DNA from: Synechococcus sp. M16.1
GTDB lineage: Bacteria; Cyanobacteriota; Cyanobacteriia; PCC-6307; Cyanobiaceae
NCBI RefSeq assembly: GCF_014279895.1
Contig: NZ_CP047954.1
Location: forward strand, 930,001-994,000
Direction of reading: 5' to 3'
DNA length: 64,000 nt
The notes beneath the pieces were generated by a model. The model saw nothing but the letters and a program-made list of their open reading frames with translations. It made no database searches and was not told the DNA's origin. This document shows positions 9,018-18,033 of the stretch, piece by piece (within the stretch, counting starts at the first letter, position 1; each line of letters begins with the position of its first letter). A program made the position numbers and the translations under genes.

Positions 9018-9612
9018 GGGGCGCTTGCTCCCAGATGTTCACGGCCACGGAATAGCGCTCGCCTTCGAACGGGTTGATCCGGTGCAGGATGCCTGGGGAG
9101 AACAGCACCAGACGGTTCACCACCGGTGGGATCGAGATCACCGAGCGGAATGTGGGTAACGGCCCCTGGTATCCGTTCTCGATCGGAGGGCTGTCGGCCA
9201 CCAGCAGTTTGCCGCCAGCGCAGCTCACGTGGGGGTAGAACACAGTGGACAGCAACGGAAGCAGGAAACGGCCGCTGCGTCGACCTTCCAGCTAGTCCTT
9301 GTCGATGTGCCAGTCGAGATCGTTGTTGGTGTTGCACCACCACTCGACTCCGGCCCGCTGTGGTGCGAACGGTGTTGCCAGAGGGAGCAGGGCCTCGTCG
9401 AGGTAGTGATCGACGACGGCTTGCTGAGCCGCTGCGTGAATCGAGCGGGGAGAACCGGTTTCGGGTCGCCAGCTGAATTGAGCATCACCGTCGTGTTCCT
9501 CCTTGAGTCGCCCGTGGATGTCACACAAGTCGCGTAGGTCCTGAAGGGCGCTGGCGGGCAGAAGGTTGTCGATGATTTGCAGCATGGTCGTGGCTGAGAG
9601 ATCAGCGGCCAT
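8986..9612 (-). pseudogene. 2OG-Fe(II) dioxygenase interrupted by an in-frame amber codon
   Basis: One reading frame encodes a prolyl-4-hydroxylase-like oxygenase of about 208 codons, but codon 107 is TAG (positions 9292-9294). The first part ends DLDWHIDKD and holds the iron-binding HxD (H102, D104). The second part resumes in the same frame with LEGRRSGRFLLPLLSTVFYP and holds the distal iron His and the 2OG-binding Arg (GILHRINPFEGERYSVA). All active-site parts are present and the flanking sequence is undamaged. This suggests a recent nonsense mutation, a sequencing error or readthrough. A downstream ATG at 9255 could restart translation but would lack the HxD. Confidence 0.8.
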
Positions 9613-9621
9613 CGCCGAACC

Positions 9622-10056
9622 CTAGGCACGGTGATAAGGGCTGCCTTGAACAATCGCCTGGGCTCGGAACAGTTGTTCCACGAGCATCAGCCGCGCCAGT
9701 TCGTGGGGGAAGGTCATCGGTGAAAGGCTCAGGCGCCATTTGGCCTGTGCCTTGAGCTCAGCCGTCAGACCGTCGGCCCCACCGATCACGAAGGCCAGCC
9801 GTTGGTTGCCGAATTGCTCGAGACGTCGCGCGAAGGGAACCGACGCCAAGGTGTCGCCCTGTTCCATCAGTGCAATCAGGGTTTCGTCGGGTCGCAGGGC
9901 CGCTCTGATGGCATCAGCTTCCTTGTCTGGATTGCTGTCGCGCAGTTCGCTGATGGTCAACCCAGGCAGGCGTTTGAGGTAGAGGTCAATGCCGTCCTGA
10001 ATCCAGCCACGACGCACTTTGCCCACCGCAAGAATCCGGCAACGGGCCGGGTTCAA
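9622..10056 (-). CDS. rlmH: 23S rRNA (pseudouridine1915-N3)-methyltransferase RlmH
   Basis: The 144-residue length is usual for this small SPOUT methyltransferase that modifies helix 69 of 23S rRNA. Visible are the SAM-binding knot region ([11 protein letters not shown]) and the C-terminal family signature ([20 protein letters not shown] ending GSPYHRA). Its start overlaps the preceding gene's stop by 4 bp, so the two are translationally coupled. Confidence 0.95.
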   Translation of the reverse strand: MNPARCRILAVGKVRRGWIQDGIDLYLKRLPGLTISELRDSNPDKEADAIRAALRPDETLIALMEQGDTLASVPFARRLEQFGNQRLAFVIGGADGLTAELKAQAKWRLSLSPMTFPHELARLMLVEQLFRAQAIVQGSPYHRA

Positions 10057-10481
10057 ACGTCGTCTCCCTCATCCTCGAGCAGCAGCTGCCCGAAAGCCAC
10101 GTAGAGGCTTTCCTCCTCGCTGCCCGGGTTCACCTTCGGCCGTTTCGGCTGGGTGTTTTTTCCCGGTCCGGGCTGGCTGCGCGCTGGTGCGGCAAGGGCT
10201 GGGGTGGTGTCGTTGTTGTTGAACGGCGATGGTTGAGCCGATGGTTTGCGTTGGGCCTCCAACTGTTTGAGGCGGTCCATGAGGTGCTCAGGAACGGTGC
10301 CGTCCTGGCTGGCCTTCATCAGTTCCCGGAAGAGCTCCTCGGGGTTCTTCTCCGTTTCAACGCGATGGCGCACCTGGCTGGCTTTGGGAGCTGACGCAGG
10401 CTTCTCCGGTTCCGGCAGGCGTGCAGGGAGTTGACGCCCTAACTCACGCAGGCGCTCGAGGCTGCGGGGATCAAAACTCAT
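10053..10481 (-). CDS. Protein of unknown function, largely disordered
   Basis: The 142-residue protein is rich in Pro, Ala, Arg and Glu. A helical N-terminus ([20 protein letters not shown]) and a central helix ([16 protein letters not shown]) precede a Pro/Asn/Lys linker and an acidic end ([18 protein letters not shown]). No family is recognised. It lies 3 bp after the pentapeptide gene and overlaps rlmH by 4 bp, so the three form a minus-strand run. Confidence 0.75.
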   Translation of the reverse strand: MSFDPRSLERLRELGRQLPARLPEPEKPASAPKASQVRHRVETEKNPEELFRELMKASQDGTVPEHLMDRLKQLEAQRKPSAQPSPFNNNDTTPALAAPARSQPGPGKNTQPKRPKVNPGSEEESLYVAFGQLLLEDEGDDV

Positions 10482-10484
10482 GGT

Positions 10485-10970
10485 TCAGGCGCAACCGAGG
10501 CTTTCACGGGTGCTGCGGCCCGTGACGGAATTCGTTCCGTCGGCAACGGCGCAGAGGCTTTTGAGTTGGTCCCCGCGCATGGGAACGTCGGTGAAGTCGG
10601 CCCCCGTGATCAACACATCGCTGAAGCGGGTGTTGAAGGCAAAAGCCCCCTCCAGCACGGCATCCTCAAGGTTGGTGCCTGTCATCACAGCGGCGTCCAG
10701 GGTGGCTTCGCGCAGGTCGGTGCCGCTGAGGTCGGCATCCTGCAGCTTGGCGCCGTAGAGGCTGGCTCCCCGCAGATCAGACCCGGACAGGTTGGCTTCG
10801 CGCAGGTTGCTGAGGTTGAAGGTGGCCCCCCGCAGGTCCTTGTTGGAATAGTCGGCCCCAATCAACACCTGTTTGGCCACATCCATCGCGGCGTGGGCCG
10901 GAGCCGGCATCAGCCACTGGCATGTGAATACCACCAGAGAGATCAGTACGGCCGTGAAGCGTCTGCCCAT
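10485..10970 (-). CDS. Secreted (probably thylakoid-lumen) pentapeptide-repeat protein
   Basis: The protein has 161 residues from the ATG at 10970; five more codons upstream are possible. A signal peptide with an AHA-A cleavage site is followed by about 14 pentapeptide repeats of A(D/N)LXX type (for example LREANLSGSDLRGASLYGAK), which fold as a right-handed beta helix. The C-terminus has two cysteines in the pattern LCAVADGTNSVTG...SLGC. This tail is shared with plant and cyanobacterial lumenal pentapeptide proteins and may form a disulfide. Function is not known. Confidence 0.85.
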   Translation of the reverse strand: MGRRFTAVLISLVVFTCQWLMPAPAHAAMDVAKQVLIGADYSNKDLRGATFNLSNLREANLSGSDLRGASLYGAKLQDADLSGTDLREATLDAAVMTGTNLEDAVLEGAFAFNTRFSDVLITGADFTDVPMRGDQLKSLCAVADGTNSVTGRSTRESLGCA

Positions 10971-10998
10971 GATCGGAACCATCACCGCCGAACCCTAG

Positions 10999-11021
10999 AA
11001 CCGTTCCAGGGGGGAATGGTT
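10999..11021. repeat. Inverted repeat in divergent intergenic region
   Basis: AACCGTTCC and GGAATGGTT form a 9-bp stem with one G-T pair around a 5-nt loop, midway between the divergent pentapeptide and yraN genes. It could be an operator or just an RNA hairpin; no known regulator consensus is recognised. Confidence 0.3.
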
Positions 11022-11048
11022 TGAACCAAGACGTGAGGGTTCAAGCCG

Positions 11049-11411
11049 GTGGGGTCTCAATGCAGCGGTGGCTGGGCGGAGCAGCAGGCCTTGCAGCAGC
11101 TGGAAGCGCAGGGATGGCGGTTGCTGGACCGAAACTGGCACTGCCGCTGGGGCGAGCTCGATCTGGTGCTGGAGCGGCAGCAGCAGCTGCTGGTGGTGGA
11201 GGTGAAGGGCCGTCGCACGGGGCATCGGGACCGCCATGGCCTTGATGCCTTTCATTCCGCCAAACGGCGCCGCATGGCCCGCGCGATCAGTTGCTGGAGA
11301 GCTGTGCATCCGGCATCCGCTGAGCATCTGCTCCGGGTCAAGCTGGCCCTCGTTCCCTTGATGACGTCCCGCCGAACGATTCGCTGGATTGATGTGGAGC
11401 GGCTGTGCTGA
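11049..11411 (+). CDS. yraN: YraN/UPF0102 family endonuclease-like protein
   Basis: A 120-residue protein from a GTG start, the usual length for UPF0102. The restriction-endonuclease-like core is visible as [19 protein letters not shown] followed by VVEVKGRR. The ELD...EVK acidic and lysine residues match a nuclease active site. No biochemical role is settled for the family. It is followed 14 bp later by rsmA. Confidence 0.85.
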   Translation: MGSQCSGGWAEQQALQQLEAQGWRLLDRNWHCRWGELDLVLERQQQLLVVEVKGRRTGHRDRHGLDAFHSAKRRRMARAISCWRAVHPASAEHLLRVKLALVPLMTSRRTIRWIDVERLC

Positions 11412-11425
11412 TGCACAGTTGACCC

Positions 11426-12250
11426 ATGGGTTTCTCTGGACATCACGCCCGCAAGCGTTTTGGTCAGCACTGGTTGCGGGACGAATCCGTGCTGCAACGA
11501 ATCATCGAGGCTGCTGACCTGCAGTCCACCGATCGGGTGCTGGAGGTGGGGCCCGGTCGCGGGGCATTAACCGAGCGTCTGCTGGCCGCGGGACTGAAGG
11601 CGGTGCATGCGATTGAGCTCGACCGCGATCTGGTGGATGGTCTTCAGGAACGTTTTGAGGCTCAGCCTGGGTTCAGCCTCCATCAGGGCGATGTTCTCGA
11701 AGCCCCACTGGAATTGAGTGATGGCCGCATCGCCGACAAGGTGGTGGCCAACATTCCGTACAACATCACTGGCCCACTGCTGGAGCGGTTGGTGGGCCGA
11801 CTGGACCGGCCGGTGGATCCGCCCTACCAACGGCTTGTGTTGCTGGTGCAGAAGGAAGTCGCGGAGCGAATTCGTGCCCGACCCGGCCACAGCAGTTTCA
11901 GTGCCCTGAGTGTGCGCATGCAGCTGCTGGCCCGGTGCCGTTCGGTGTGTCCGGTGCCGCCGCGCTGTTTTCAGCCACCACCAAAGGTGCAATCGGAAGT
12001 GATCTGCCTGGAGCCCTTGCCGGCCGCGGAGCGGGTGGAGCCGGCTCTGGCCGCTCGGGTGGAATCGCTGTTGAAGCAGGCGTTTCTGGCCCGGCGCAAG
12101 ATGTTGCGCAACACCCTGGCGGGTGTGGCTGAGCCAGATCGCTTGAAGGAGCTGGCGGCCTCCGCGGGTTTCAGCCTGCAGCAACGCCCCCAGGAACTCG
12201 CGCCCGCCACCTGGGTCGCCCTGGCCAGGGGTTTGAATCGGGGCGACTGA
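11426..12250 (+). CDS. rsmA: 16S rRNA dimethyladenosine transferase RsmA (KsgA)
   Basis: The enzyme dimethylates A1518 and A1519 of 16S rRNA, a late 30S assembly checkpoint. It has 274 residues. SAM motif I is VLEVGPGRGALTERLLAAG, and the catalytic motif IV is NIPYNIT. The N-terminal RKRFGQHWLRD is the family hallmark. The C-terminal helical domain is complete. ispE starts 9 bp downstream, the rsmA-ispE pairing common in bacteria. Confidence 0.97.
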   Translation: MGFSGHHARKRFGQHWLRDESVLQRIIEAADLQSTDRVLEVGPGRGALTERLLAAGLKAVHAIELDRDLVDGLQERFEAQPGFSLHQGDVLEAPLELSDGRIADKVVANIPYNITGPLLERLVGRLDRPVDPPYQRLVLLVQKEVAERIRARPGHSSFSALSVRMQLLARCRSVCPVPPRCFQPPPKVQSEVICLEPLPAAERVEPALAARVESLLKQAFLARRKMLRNTLAGVAEPDRLKELAASAGFSLQQRPQELAPATWVALARGLNRGD

Positions 12251-12259
12251 ACAACCACC

Positions 12260-13183
12260 ATGATCACGGTGACGGCCCCGGCCAAAGTCAACCTGCACCT
12301 GGAGGTCCTGGGGCTGCGCTCGGACGGTTTCCATGAGCTGGCCATGGTGATGCAGAGCATCGAACTGGCGGATCGCCTGAGCTTTCAGAACACCGCTGAT
12401 GCCCAACTCAGCCTCACCTGCGATGACGCCAGCCTCAGCGTCGGCGACGACAACCTGATCCTCCGGGCGGCCCAGTTGCTGCGGGACCGTTCGGGTTTCA
12501 GTGAATTGGGGGCGTCCATTCATCTCGAGAAGCGCATCCCCATCGGTGCTGGCCTGGCTGGTGGCTCCAGCGACGGCGCCGCGGCACTGGTTGGTCTGAA
12601 TGCTCTGTGGGGCTTGGGCCACAGCCCCGCAGATCTGGAGCGAATGGCCGCTGAGCTCGGTTCAGACATGCCCTTCTGTGTGGCCGGAGGATGTCAGCTC
12701 TGTTTCGGGCGAGGCGAACAACTGGAAGCTGTGCCACCAACGCCTCAACCCCTGGCTGTGCTTTTGGTCAAAGACCCCACGGTGAGCGTTTCAACGCCCT
12801 GGGCCTACAAGCGTTGCCGTGAGCTCAATCAATCCCACTACCTCGCTGACGAGGCGGCTTTTGAACAACGCCGGCAAGCCTTGCGCAGCGTTGATTGGCT
12901 CCAGCCATTGCGCAGCGAGCTGCCACCTCCCCTGCGCAATGACCTGCAGGAGGTGGTTGCTCCTGAAACAGCTGCGGTGCGTTCGGCGCTCGATCTGTTG
13001 AACAGCATTCCCCAAAGCCTGGCGGTGGCCATGAGTGGTTCTGGACCCAGTTGTTTCGCGCTGTTTTCCGATCTGGCGTCATGCCGCCAGGCGCGGGATC
13101 AGCTCACTCCCCAGCTGGACCGCGCCGGCCTGAAGGCCTGGTCTTGCGCCCTTCGCAGCGATGGCGTGAGGATCGAGGCATGA
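12260..13183 (+). CDS. ispE: 4-diphosphocytidyl-2-C-methyl-D-erythritol kinase
   Basis: A GHMP-family kinase of 307 residues in the MEP pathway that supplies isoprenoids for carotenoids, phytol and quinones. The N-terminal [20 protein letters not shown], the ATP-binding loop [20 protein letters not shown] and the C-terminal [12 protein letters not shown] are all present. The stop overlaps the next start (ATGA), coupling translation. Confidence 0.97.
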   Translation: MITVTAPAKVNLHLEVLGLRSDGFHELAMVMQSIELADRLSFQNTADAQLSLTCDDASLSVGDDNLILRAAQLLRDRSGFSELGASIHLEKRIPIGAGLAGGSSDGAAALVGLNALWGLGHSPADLERMAAELGSDMPFCVAGGCQLCFGRGEQLEAVPPTPQPLAVLLVKDPTVSVSTPWAYKRCRELNQSHYLADEAAFEQRRQALRSVDWLQPLRSELPPPLRNDLQEVVAPETAAVRSALDLLNSIPQSLAVAMSGSGPSCFALFSDLASCRQARDQLTPQLDRAGLKAWSCALRSDGVRIEA

Positions 13184-13497
13184 CTGATGTCCCCACACCA
13201 GAGAGCCCCGAACCACAGGATCCGCGCAAAGGTCCGCTGAGTTTTCTTTCCGGAGCGCTGACGGCCGGGCTGTTGGCCTGGCTAGCCCTGGGCCTGAGTC
13301 GGCGGATGGTGGTGTATTTCGCCGTTCATCCCCCGCACTACAGCTCGCCGATTGCCCAGAACATCGCTGTCACCCTGAAGACCCTTCTGGTGGGTTTGTC
13401 CTTCCTGGCCACCTTCAGCACGGCTTTTGTGGCCCTTGGCCTGACCCTGGTGTTTCTTCGCAGTCTCTTTACGGCTCGCGATCAGAACCCTGCCTAG
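13180..13497 (+). CDS. DUF3082-type small membrane protein
   Basis: The protein has 105 residues. A Pro/Glu-rich N-terminus is followed by two hydrophobic segments, about 25-42 ([18 protein letters not shown]) and 68-95 ([20 protein letters not shown]). It resembles the cyanobacterial DUF3082 family of unknown function. The ATG at 13180 overlaps the ispE stop by 4 bp, which decides the start over upstream in-frame codons. Confidence 0.75.
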   Translation: MTDVPTPESPEPQDPRKGPLSFLSGALTAGLLAWLALGLSRRMVVYFAVHPPHYSSPIAQNIAVTLKTLLVGLSFLATFSTAFVALGLTLVFLRSLFTARDQNPA

Positions 13498-13521
13498 CGT
13501 CCGCTCATTGCCAGGGTTTGG

Positions 13522-13617
13522 ATGACGCCCCACGACCTCGGCCAGCTGGCGTTGCTGCTGTCTCCGGCCATGCTGCTTTCCGTTTTGTTGTTGTTCACCT
13601 TCGCGGCGGGCGGTTGA
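13522..13617 (+). CDS. Candidate 31-residue single-span membrane protein
   Basis: A short reading frame (MTPHDLGQLALLLSPAMLLS... ending FAAGG) encodes a short polar head and one hydrophobic span of about 22 residues. Size and layout resemble the small photosystem or cytochrome subunits of thylakoids, but the sequence matches none that I recognise. It lies in the gap between the DUF3082 gene and pdhB, where no larger gene is present. There is no strong ribosome-binding site, so coding is probable rather than shown. Confidence 0.45.
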   Translation: MTPHDLGQLALLLSPAMLLSVLLLFTFAAGG

Positions 13618-13679
13618 CCCTGCGCTGACTGAGATAGCTTGGCCTCACCACCCGGATTGGCCGGGATCACTGTGACGCC

Positions 13680-14663
13680 GTGGCAGGAACACTTCTCTTC
13701 AACGCCCTCCGGGAAGCCATCGACGAGGAGATGGGGAGAGACCCCCACGTCTGCGTGATGGGGGAGGACGTCGGTCACTACGGCGGCAGTTACAAGGTCA
13801 CCAAGGATCTGGCGGAGAAATACGGCGATCTCAGGGTGCTCGACACCCCGATTGCTGAGAACGGCTTCACCGGAATGGCTGTTGGTGCCGCGATGACCGG
13901 TCTGCGGCCGATCGTTGAGGGCATGAACATGGGCTTCCTGCTCCTGGCCTTCAACCAGATCTCCAACAACATGGGGATGCTCCGCTACACGAGCGGCGGC
14001 AACTTCACCATTCCCACCGTGGTGCGCGGCCCCGGCGGTGTGGGTCGTCAGCTTGGCGCTGAGCACAGCCAACGGCTCGAGGCCTACTTCCATGCCGTCC
14101 CCGGCATCAAGATCGTGGCCTGCAGCACGCCCACCAATGCCAAAGGCCTGATGAAGGCCGCGATTCGCGACAACAACCCCGTGCTCTTCTTCGAGCACGT
14201 TCTGCTCTACAACCTCAGCGAGGAGCTCCCCGAAGGCGACTACACCTGTGCCCTCGACCAGGCGGATCTGGTGAAAGAAGGCACCGATGTGACGATCCTC
14301 ACCTACTCCCGGATGCGTCACCACTGTCTCAAGGCTGTGGAGCAACTGGAGGCAGAGGGGGTGAGCGTTGAGCTTATCGATCTGATTAGCCTCAAGCCCT
14401 TCGACATGGAGACGATCAGCCGCTCCATCCGCAAGACCAACAAGGTGATCGTGGTGGAGGAATGCATGAAGACCGGCGGCATCGGGGCCGAGTTGATTGC
14501 TCTGATCACCGAGCAGTGCTTCGACGATCTGGATGCCCGGCCTGTGCGTCTTTCCAGTCAGGACATCCCCACCCCCTACAACGGTTCTCTCGAGAACCTC
14601 ACGATCATTCAGCCGCATCAGATCGTTGACGCGGCGCAGGCGTTGGTCAACAAGGGCATCTGA
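13680..14663 (+). CDS. pdhB: Pyruvate dehydrogenase E1 component beta subunit
   Basis: The 327-residue protein starts at GTG ([18 protein letters not shown]). With the E1 alpha subunit, encoded elsewhere, it decarboxylates pyruvate for acetyl-CoA. The TPP-site region [19 protein letters not shown], the loop [17 protein letters not shown] and the C-terminal transketolase domain (about 190-320, [13 protein letters not shown]) are complete. secD follows within 5 bp, an arrangement that is probably a shared transcript. Confidence 0.95.
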   Translation: MAGTLLFNALREAIDEEMGRDPHVCVMGEDVGHYGGSYKVTKDLAEKYGDLRVLDTPIAENGFTGMAVGAAMTGLRPIVEGMNMGFLLLAFNQISNNMGMLRYTSGGNFTIPTVVRGPGGVGRQLGAEHSQRLEAYFHAVPGIKIVACSTPTNAKGLMKAAIRDNNPVLFFEHVLLYNLSEELPEGDYTCALDQADLVKEGTDVTILTYSRMRHHCLKAVEQLEAEGVSVELIDLISLKPFDMETISRSIRKTNKVIVVEECMKTGGIGAELIALITEQCFDDLDARPVRLSSQDIPTPYNGSLENLTIIQPHQIVDAAQALVNKGI

Positions 14664-14668
14664 CGTTG

Positions 14669-16150
14669 ATGGCGCGTTATCAGGGTTGGTTTGCCCTTGT
14701 TCTTGCCCTGGCGATCGCCGCCGGGATGTTTTTGGTTCGGACGCCGCTGGAACTGGGCCTCGATCTGCGGGGCGGCAGTCAGCTCACCGTTGAGGTGAAG
14801 CCAGCCGGAGAAATCACCCGGGTTGGTGCCGAAGAGATGGAAGCGGTGAAAGCCGTGCTCGATCGTCGGGTTAACGGTCTTGGTGTGGCTGAGTCCACCC
14901 TGCAGACGGTGGGTGAGTCGCAGCTCGTGCTGCAGCTCCCAGGTGAGCAGGATCCCACCGCTGCTGCGCGGGTTCTCGGCGACACAGCCCTGTTGGAGTT
15001 TCGTGCCCAAAAGGCCGACACCGAAGCAGAGTTCCGAGGTCTGAGGCAGCTCCGTTCCCAGGTGGAAGCGATCCTCAGGTTGCGTGAAGATCAGATCCGC
15101 CTTGGTGAGACCCCGGAGCCTCTGGATCTGGCTCAGCTGAAGTCAACCCAGCAGACCCTGGGTCTGGATGGGCAGGCCAGCTCGGATGAGGAGCAGCTCC
15201 GCCAGCTTCTGAACAAGGTTGATGCAGATCTCCTCACGATGCTTGAGCCGGCAGCCCTGACGGGCAAGCAGCTGGTGACGGCAGGCCGCCAACCGCTCCA
15301 GAACAACCCGAACAGCTGGGAGGTGACCCTCAATTTCGATGGTGAGGGTGCTGAGGCCTTCGCTGACCTCACCAAATCGATTGCCGGTACCGACCGGTTG
15401 CTCGCCATCACTCTGGATGATCAGCTGATCAGTGCCGCCAGCGTTGGCCCCCAGTTCAAAAGTGCTGGAATCTCTGGTGGTGCAGCCACCATCAGTGGCA
15501 ATTTCAGTGCGGAAACGGCCCGTGAGCTCGAGGTGAAGCTCCGCGGCGGCTCCCTGCCCCTCCCCGTTGAAGTGATCGAGGTCCGCACCATCGGGCCCAC
15601 GCTCGGAGCAGAGAACATTCGCCGCAGCCTGGTGGCCGCCCTCTCGGGCCTGGCTCTGGTGGCGGTGTTCATGGTGGTGGCCTATCGCCTGCCAGGGGCG
15701 GTGGCTGTGATGGCCCTCAGCCTCTATGCCCTGTTCAACCTGGCGGTGTACGCCTTGATTCCGGTCACCCTCACCCTGCCGGGAATCGCTGGTTTCATCC
15801 TCTCGATCGGCATGGCCGTGGATGCCAATGTGCTGATCTTTGAACGGATCAAGGACGAATTGCGGCGGGGCAACACCTTGATCCGCTCGATCGATACAGG
15901 CTTCTCCGAGGCCTTTTCATCGATCGTCGATGGTCACCTGACCACGCTGATCAGTTGTGCAGCTCTCTTCTTCCTTGGAACCGGCCTGGTCAAGGGCTTT
16001 GCCGCGACCCTGGGCATTGGTGTTCTGCTGAGTTTGTTCACGGCCCTGACCTGCACCCGCACCCTGCTTCGTTTCCTGATGGGCTACGCCGGTCTGCGTC
16101 GTGCCAGCAATTTTCTGCCCACCGGGCAACTTCCTTCTGCCACCGCCTGA
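14669..16150 (+). CDS. secD: Protein translocase subunit SecD
   Basis: SecD, with SecF, uses the proton motive force to help pull proteins across the membrane after SecYEG. The protein has 493 residues. An N-terminal span (WFALVLALAIAAGMFLV) leads into the family signature LGLDLRGGSQLTVEV. The periplasmic P1 domain spans about 40-300, and five C-terminal membrane segments include GMAVDANVLIFERIKDELR. A TTG lies one codon before the ATG used. secF follows 3 bp downstream. Confidence 0.97.
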   Translation: MARYQGWFALVLALAIAAGMFLVRTPLELGLDLRGGSQLTVEVKPAGEITRVGAEEMEAVKAVLDRRVNGLGVAESTLQTVGESQLVLQLPGEQDPTAAARVLGDTALLEFRAQKADTEAEFRGLRQLRSQVEAILRLREDQIRLGETPEPLDLAQLKSTQQTLGLDGQASSDEEQLRQLLNKVDADLLTMLEPAALTGKQLVTAGRQPLQNNPNSWEVTLNFDGEGAEAFADLTKSIAGTDRLLAITLDDQLISAASVGPQFKSAGISGGAATISGNFSAETARELEVKLRGGSLPLPVEVIEVRTIGPTLGAENIRRSLVAALSGLALVAVFMVVAYRLPGAVAVMALSLYALFNLAVYALIPVTLTLPGIAGFILSIGMAVDANVLIFERIKDELRRGNTLIRSIDTGFSEAFSSIVDGHLTTLISCAALFFLGTGLVKGFAATLGIGVLLSLFTALTCTRTLLRFLMGYAGLRRASNFLPTGQLPSATA

Positions 16151-16153
16151 ACC

Positions 16154-17143
16154 ATGACTGAAGCATCGTCATCGGCACAAGCGGCCACGGTCCTCAGATT
16201 GCGCTGGTCCCTCAGCAGCATGCGCCGCAAGGTGTGGCTCGTTTCTGTTCTGGTGGTTCTGATCAGCCTGTTGGGCCTGGTGCTCAGCTGGTTGGATCCT
16301 GCGATTCGTGCTCCCCTCCGTCCCGGCCTGGATTTCACCGGTGGCACGCAGATTCAACTGGAGCGTCGCTGTGATGACGCCTGTGCCGAGCTCAAGGCGA
16401 TTCAGGTTTCGGATGTGATCCGCAGCCTGGAGCTGCCCCAGGAGGAGGGTCAACCTCTCCCCAACCTGGGCGCTCCCCGGGTTCAGCTTCTGGATGGCGG
16501 TCAGTCGTTGTTGCTGCGCCTGCCAACCTTGTCGGCTGCCCAGGGCCAAGCGGTGATTCAGGCGGTTGAACCCGTTGCAGGGCCATTCCTCTCCGGTGGT
16601 CAATCGGTCGACACGATCGGGCCAAGCCTGGGCAAACAATTGCTGCGCAGCAGTCTGATTTCTCTGTTGGTGGCCTTCAGCGGTATTGCGGCCTACATCA
16701 GCTTCCGCTACGACCGCCGCTACGCGTTTCTCGCTCTGGTGGCGCTGGCCCATGACGTGGCGATCGTCTGTGGAGTTTTTGCCTGGCTCGGGGTTGTGCT
16801 CCAGCTGGAGGTGGACAGCCTCTTTGCGGTTTCATTGCTGACCATTGCTGGTTATTCGGTCAACGACACGGTGGTGGTCTTTGATCGCATCCGTGAACGC
16901 AGCAAGGATGCTGCCGACCTGCCGCTTTCAGTGCAGGTGGATCAAGCGGTGTCCGCCACCCTGACCCGCACGCTCTACACCAGCGGAACCACCCTGCTGC
17001 CTCTCTTGGCGCTCGTGTTTTTCGGTGGAGCAACGCTGTATTGGTTTGCCATCGCCCTCGCCCTCGGGGTTGTTGTTGGTTCCTGGTCGAGCATCGCCCT
17101 GGCGCCCTCGTTGCTCACGCTGTGGGACCGCTCCCGTGACTAA
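16154..17143 (+). CDS. secF: Protein translocase subunit SecF
   Basis: The SecD partner, 329 residues, with six predicted membrane spans. The signature LDFTGGTQIQLE follows the first span. Later segments include the conserved GYSVNDTVVVFDRIRE. The gene ends overlapping the next small gene by 8 bp. The secD-secF order and tight spacing are those of most bacteria. Confidence 0.97.
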   Translation: MTEASSSAQAATVLRLRWSLSSMRRKVWLVSVLVVLISLLGLVLSWLDPAIRAPLRPGLDFTGGTQIQLERRCDDACAELKAIQVSDVIRSLELPQEEGQPLPNLGAPRVQLLDGGQSLLLRLPTLSAAQGQAVIQAVEPVAGPFLSGGQSVDTIGPSLGKQLLRSSLISLLVAFSGIAAYISFRYDRRYAFLALVALAHDVAIVCGVFAWLGVVLQLEVDSLFAVSLLTIAGYSVNDTVVVFDRIRERSKDAADLPLSVQVDQAVSATLTRTLYTSGTTLLPLLALVFFGGATLYWFAIALALGVVVGSWSSIALAPSLLTLWDRSRD

Positions 17144-17357
17144 ATCCAGCGGTAATTCAGAGCTGAGACGCCGTGCTGTTTCGGCCCGTTGGTTTCCAAT
17201 ACTGTTGATCCTGCTGGCTCTAGCTGATCTGCGCACCGAAGTTCTGCTGCTCAGTGATCAGTTCACGATCACAGGGCTTGGTTATGCCATTCGGCATCAT
17301 CAGCTTGCTGTGGTGGTCTTGCTGGGTTCCGGCTCTCTCTGGCGTCGTTTCGGTTAA
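17136..17357 (+). CDS. Small two-span membrane protein of unknown function
   Basis: A 73-residue protein from a GTG that overlaps the end of secF by 8 bp. It has two hydrophobic stretches, FPILLILLALADL and HQLAVVVLLGSGSLW, joined by a loop containing RTEVLLLSDQFT. The overlap makes it the last gene of the pdhB-secDF run and suggests a membrane role linked to it only by context. Confidence 0.65.
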   Translation: MTKSSGNSELRRRAVSARWFPILLILLALADLRTEVLLLSDQFTITGLGYAIRHHQLAVVVLLGSGSLWRRFG

Positions 17358-17590
17358 CGCTTGGGGCCGTTGCCGAATTCCCGCCAGATCGAATCCCAGG
17401 TGCGTTGTTTCACCTCGGCGTTCCACTGCCCCTGGCTGTGGGTTGAGGCCCACCACGATTCGAACAGATCGTGGGCTTCCTCTTGCAGCAAATCGGGGTC
17501 AAGATTCTCGCGAACCAGCTGCATCACGGCCTGCCTCAGTTCCTCGTAACGGGAGAAATTGAAGATGACGTCCAAGCCTGTTCGTCTCAA
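17354..17590 (-). CDS. Small soluble protein of unknown function
   Basis: About 70-78 residues, rich in Glu, Trp and Arg, with helical character (RYEELRQAVMQLVRENLDPD, then ESWWASTHSQGQW). No family is recognised. The start may be the ATG at 17590 or a TTG a few codons in. It overlaps the stop of the preceding convergent gene by 4 bp. Confidence 0.6.
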   Translation of the reverse strand: MRRTGLDVIFNFSRYEELRQAVMQLVRENLDPDLLQEEAHDLFESWWASTHSQGQWNAEVKQRTWDSIWREFGNGPKR

Positions 17591-17704
17591 GATCTCTTGG
17601 ACACACTATTGGATTGAAGGGCGTGGAGGTGGCTTTTTCTGTATCGCAATGAACGTCAGTTCTTGGGAAGCCTGAGCTACTACACCTTTGGTTGCTCAGG
17701 TTCC

Positions 17705-17884
17705 ATGGAGTTGAATCCTGGTCTCAGCGAGGTGGTCTTCGGCTTGCGTGCTGAGGTGGAAGCTCTGAAGACGCGCTTGAACAAGATTGAGCGTGGTCAA
17801 GAGGTGGCGGTCTCTGCGGCCTATTGGCAGGCGGTTGAGCGGGAGCGTGATTCGAGCGAAAAAAAGAAACGTCACCTGCTCTGA
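17705..17884 (+). CDS. Short coiled-coil protein of unknown function
   Basis: A 59-residue protein (MELNPGLSEVVFGLRAEVEA...) with a heptad-like stretch LRAEVEALKTRLNKIERGQE and a basic tail ending KKKRHLL. The ATG at 17705 gives a sensible start; the upstream open frame looks non-coding. It is monocistronic, between two convergent units. No function can be assigned. Confidence 0.55.
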   Translation: MELNPGLSEVVFGLRAEVEALKTRLNKIERGQEVAVSAAYWQAVERERDSSEKKKRHLL

Positions 17885-17892
17885 TGCGGTCG

Positions 17893-17922
17893 AAAAAAAT
17901 GGGACCCTCTCCCAAGAGTCCC
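17893..17922 (-). terminator. Terminator of the PerM operon
   Basis: On the minus strand a GGGAC/GTCCC stem with inner TCT/AGA pairs and a TGGG loop is followed by seven T. It lies about 110 bp after the last codon of the downstream PerM gene and points in its direction. Confidence 0.6.
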
Positions 17923-18033
17923 AAGGCTCGACGCGTCGTTCTCACGACTCCGCAAAAATACTCACACAGTGCGGGTCTCAGATGTGACCCCTGCTACAGG
18001 ACGTTCCGTGGGTTACATCTTTCGAGGGCATTG

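Noticed and set aside
9017-9255. Treating the second half of the oxygenase as a separate gene from the ATG at 9255
   Set aside because: It lacks the HxD motif and lies in the same frame as the first half, separated only by one TAG, so a broken single gene explains it better.
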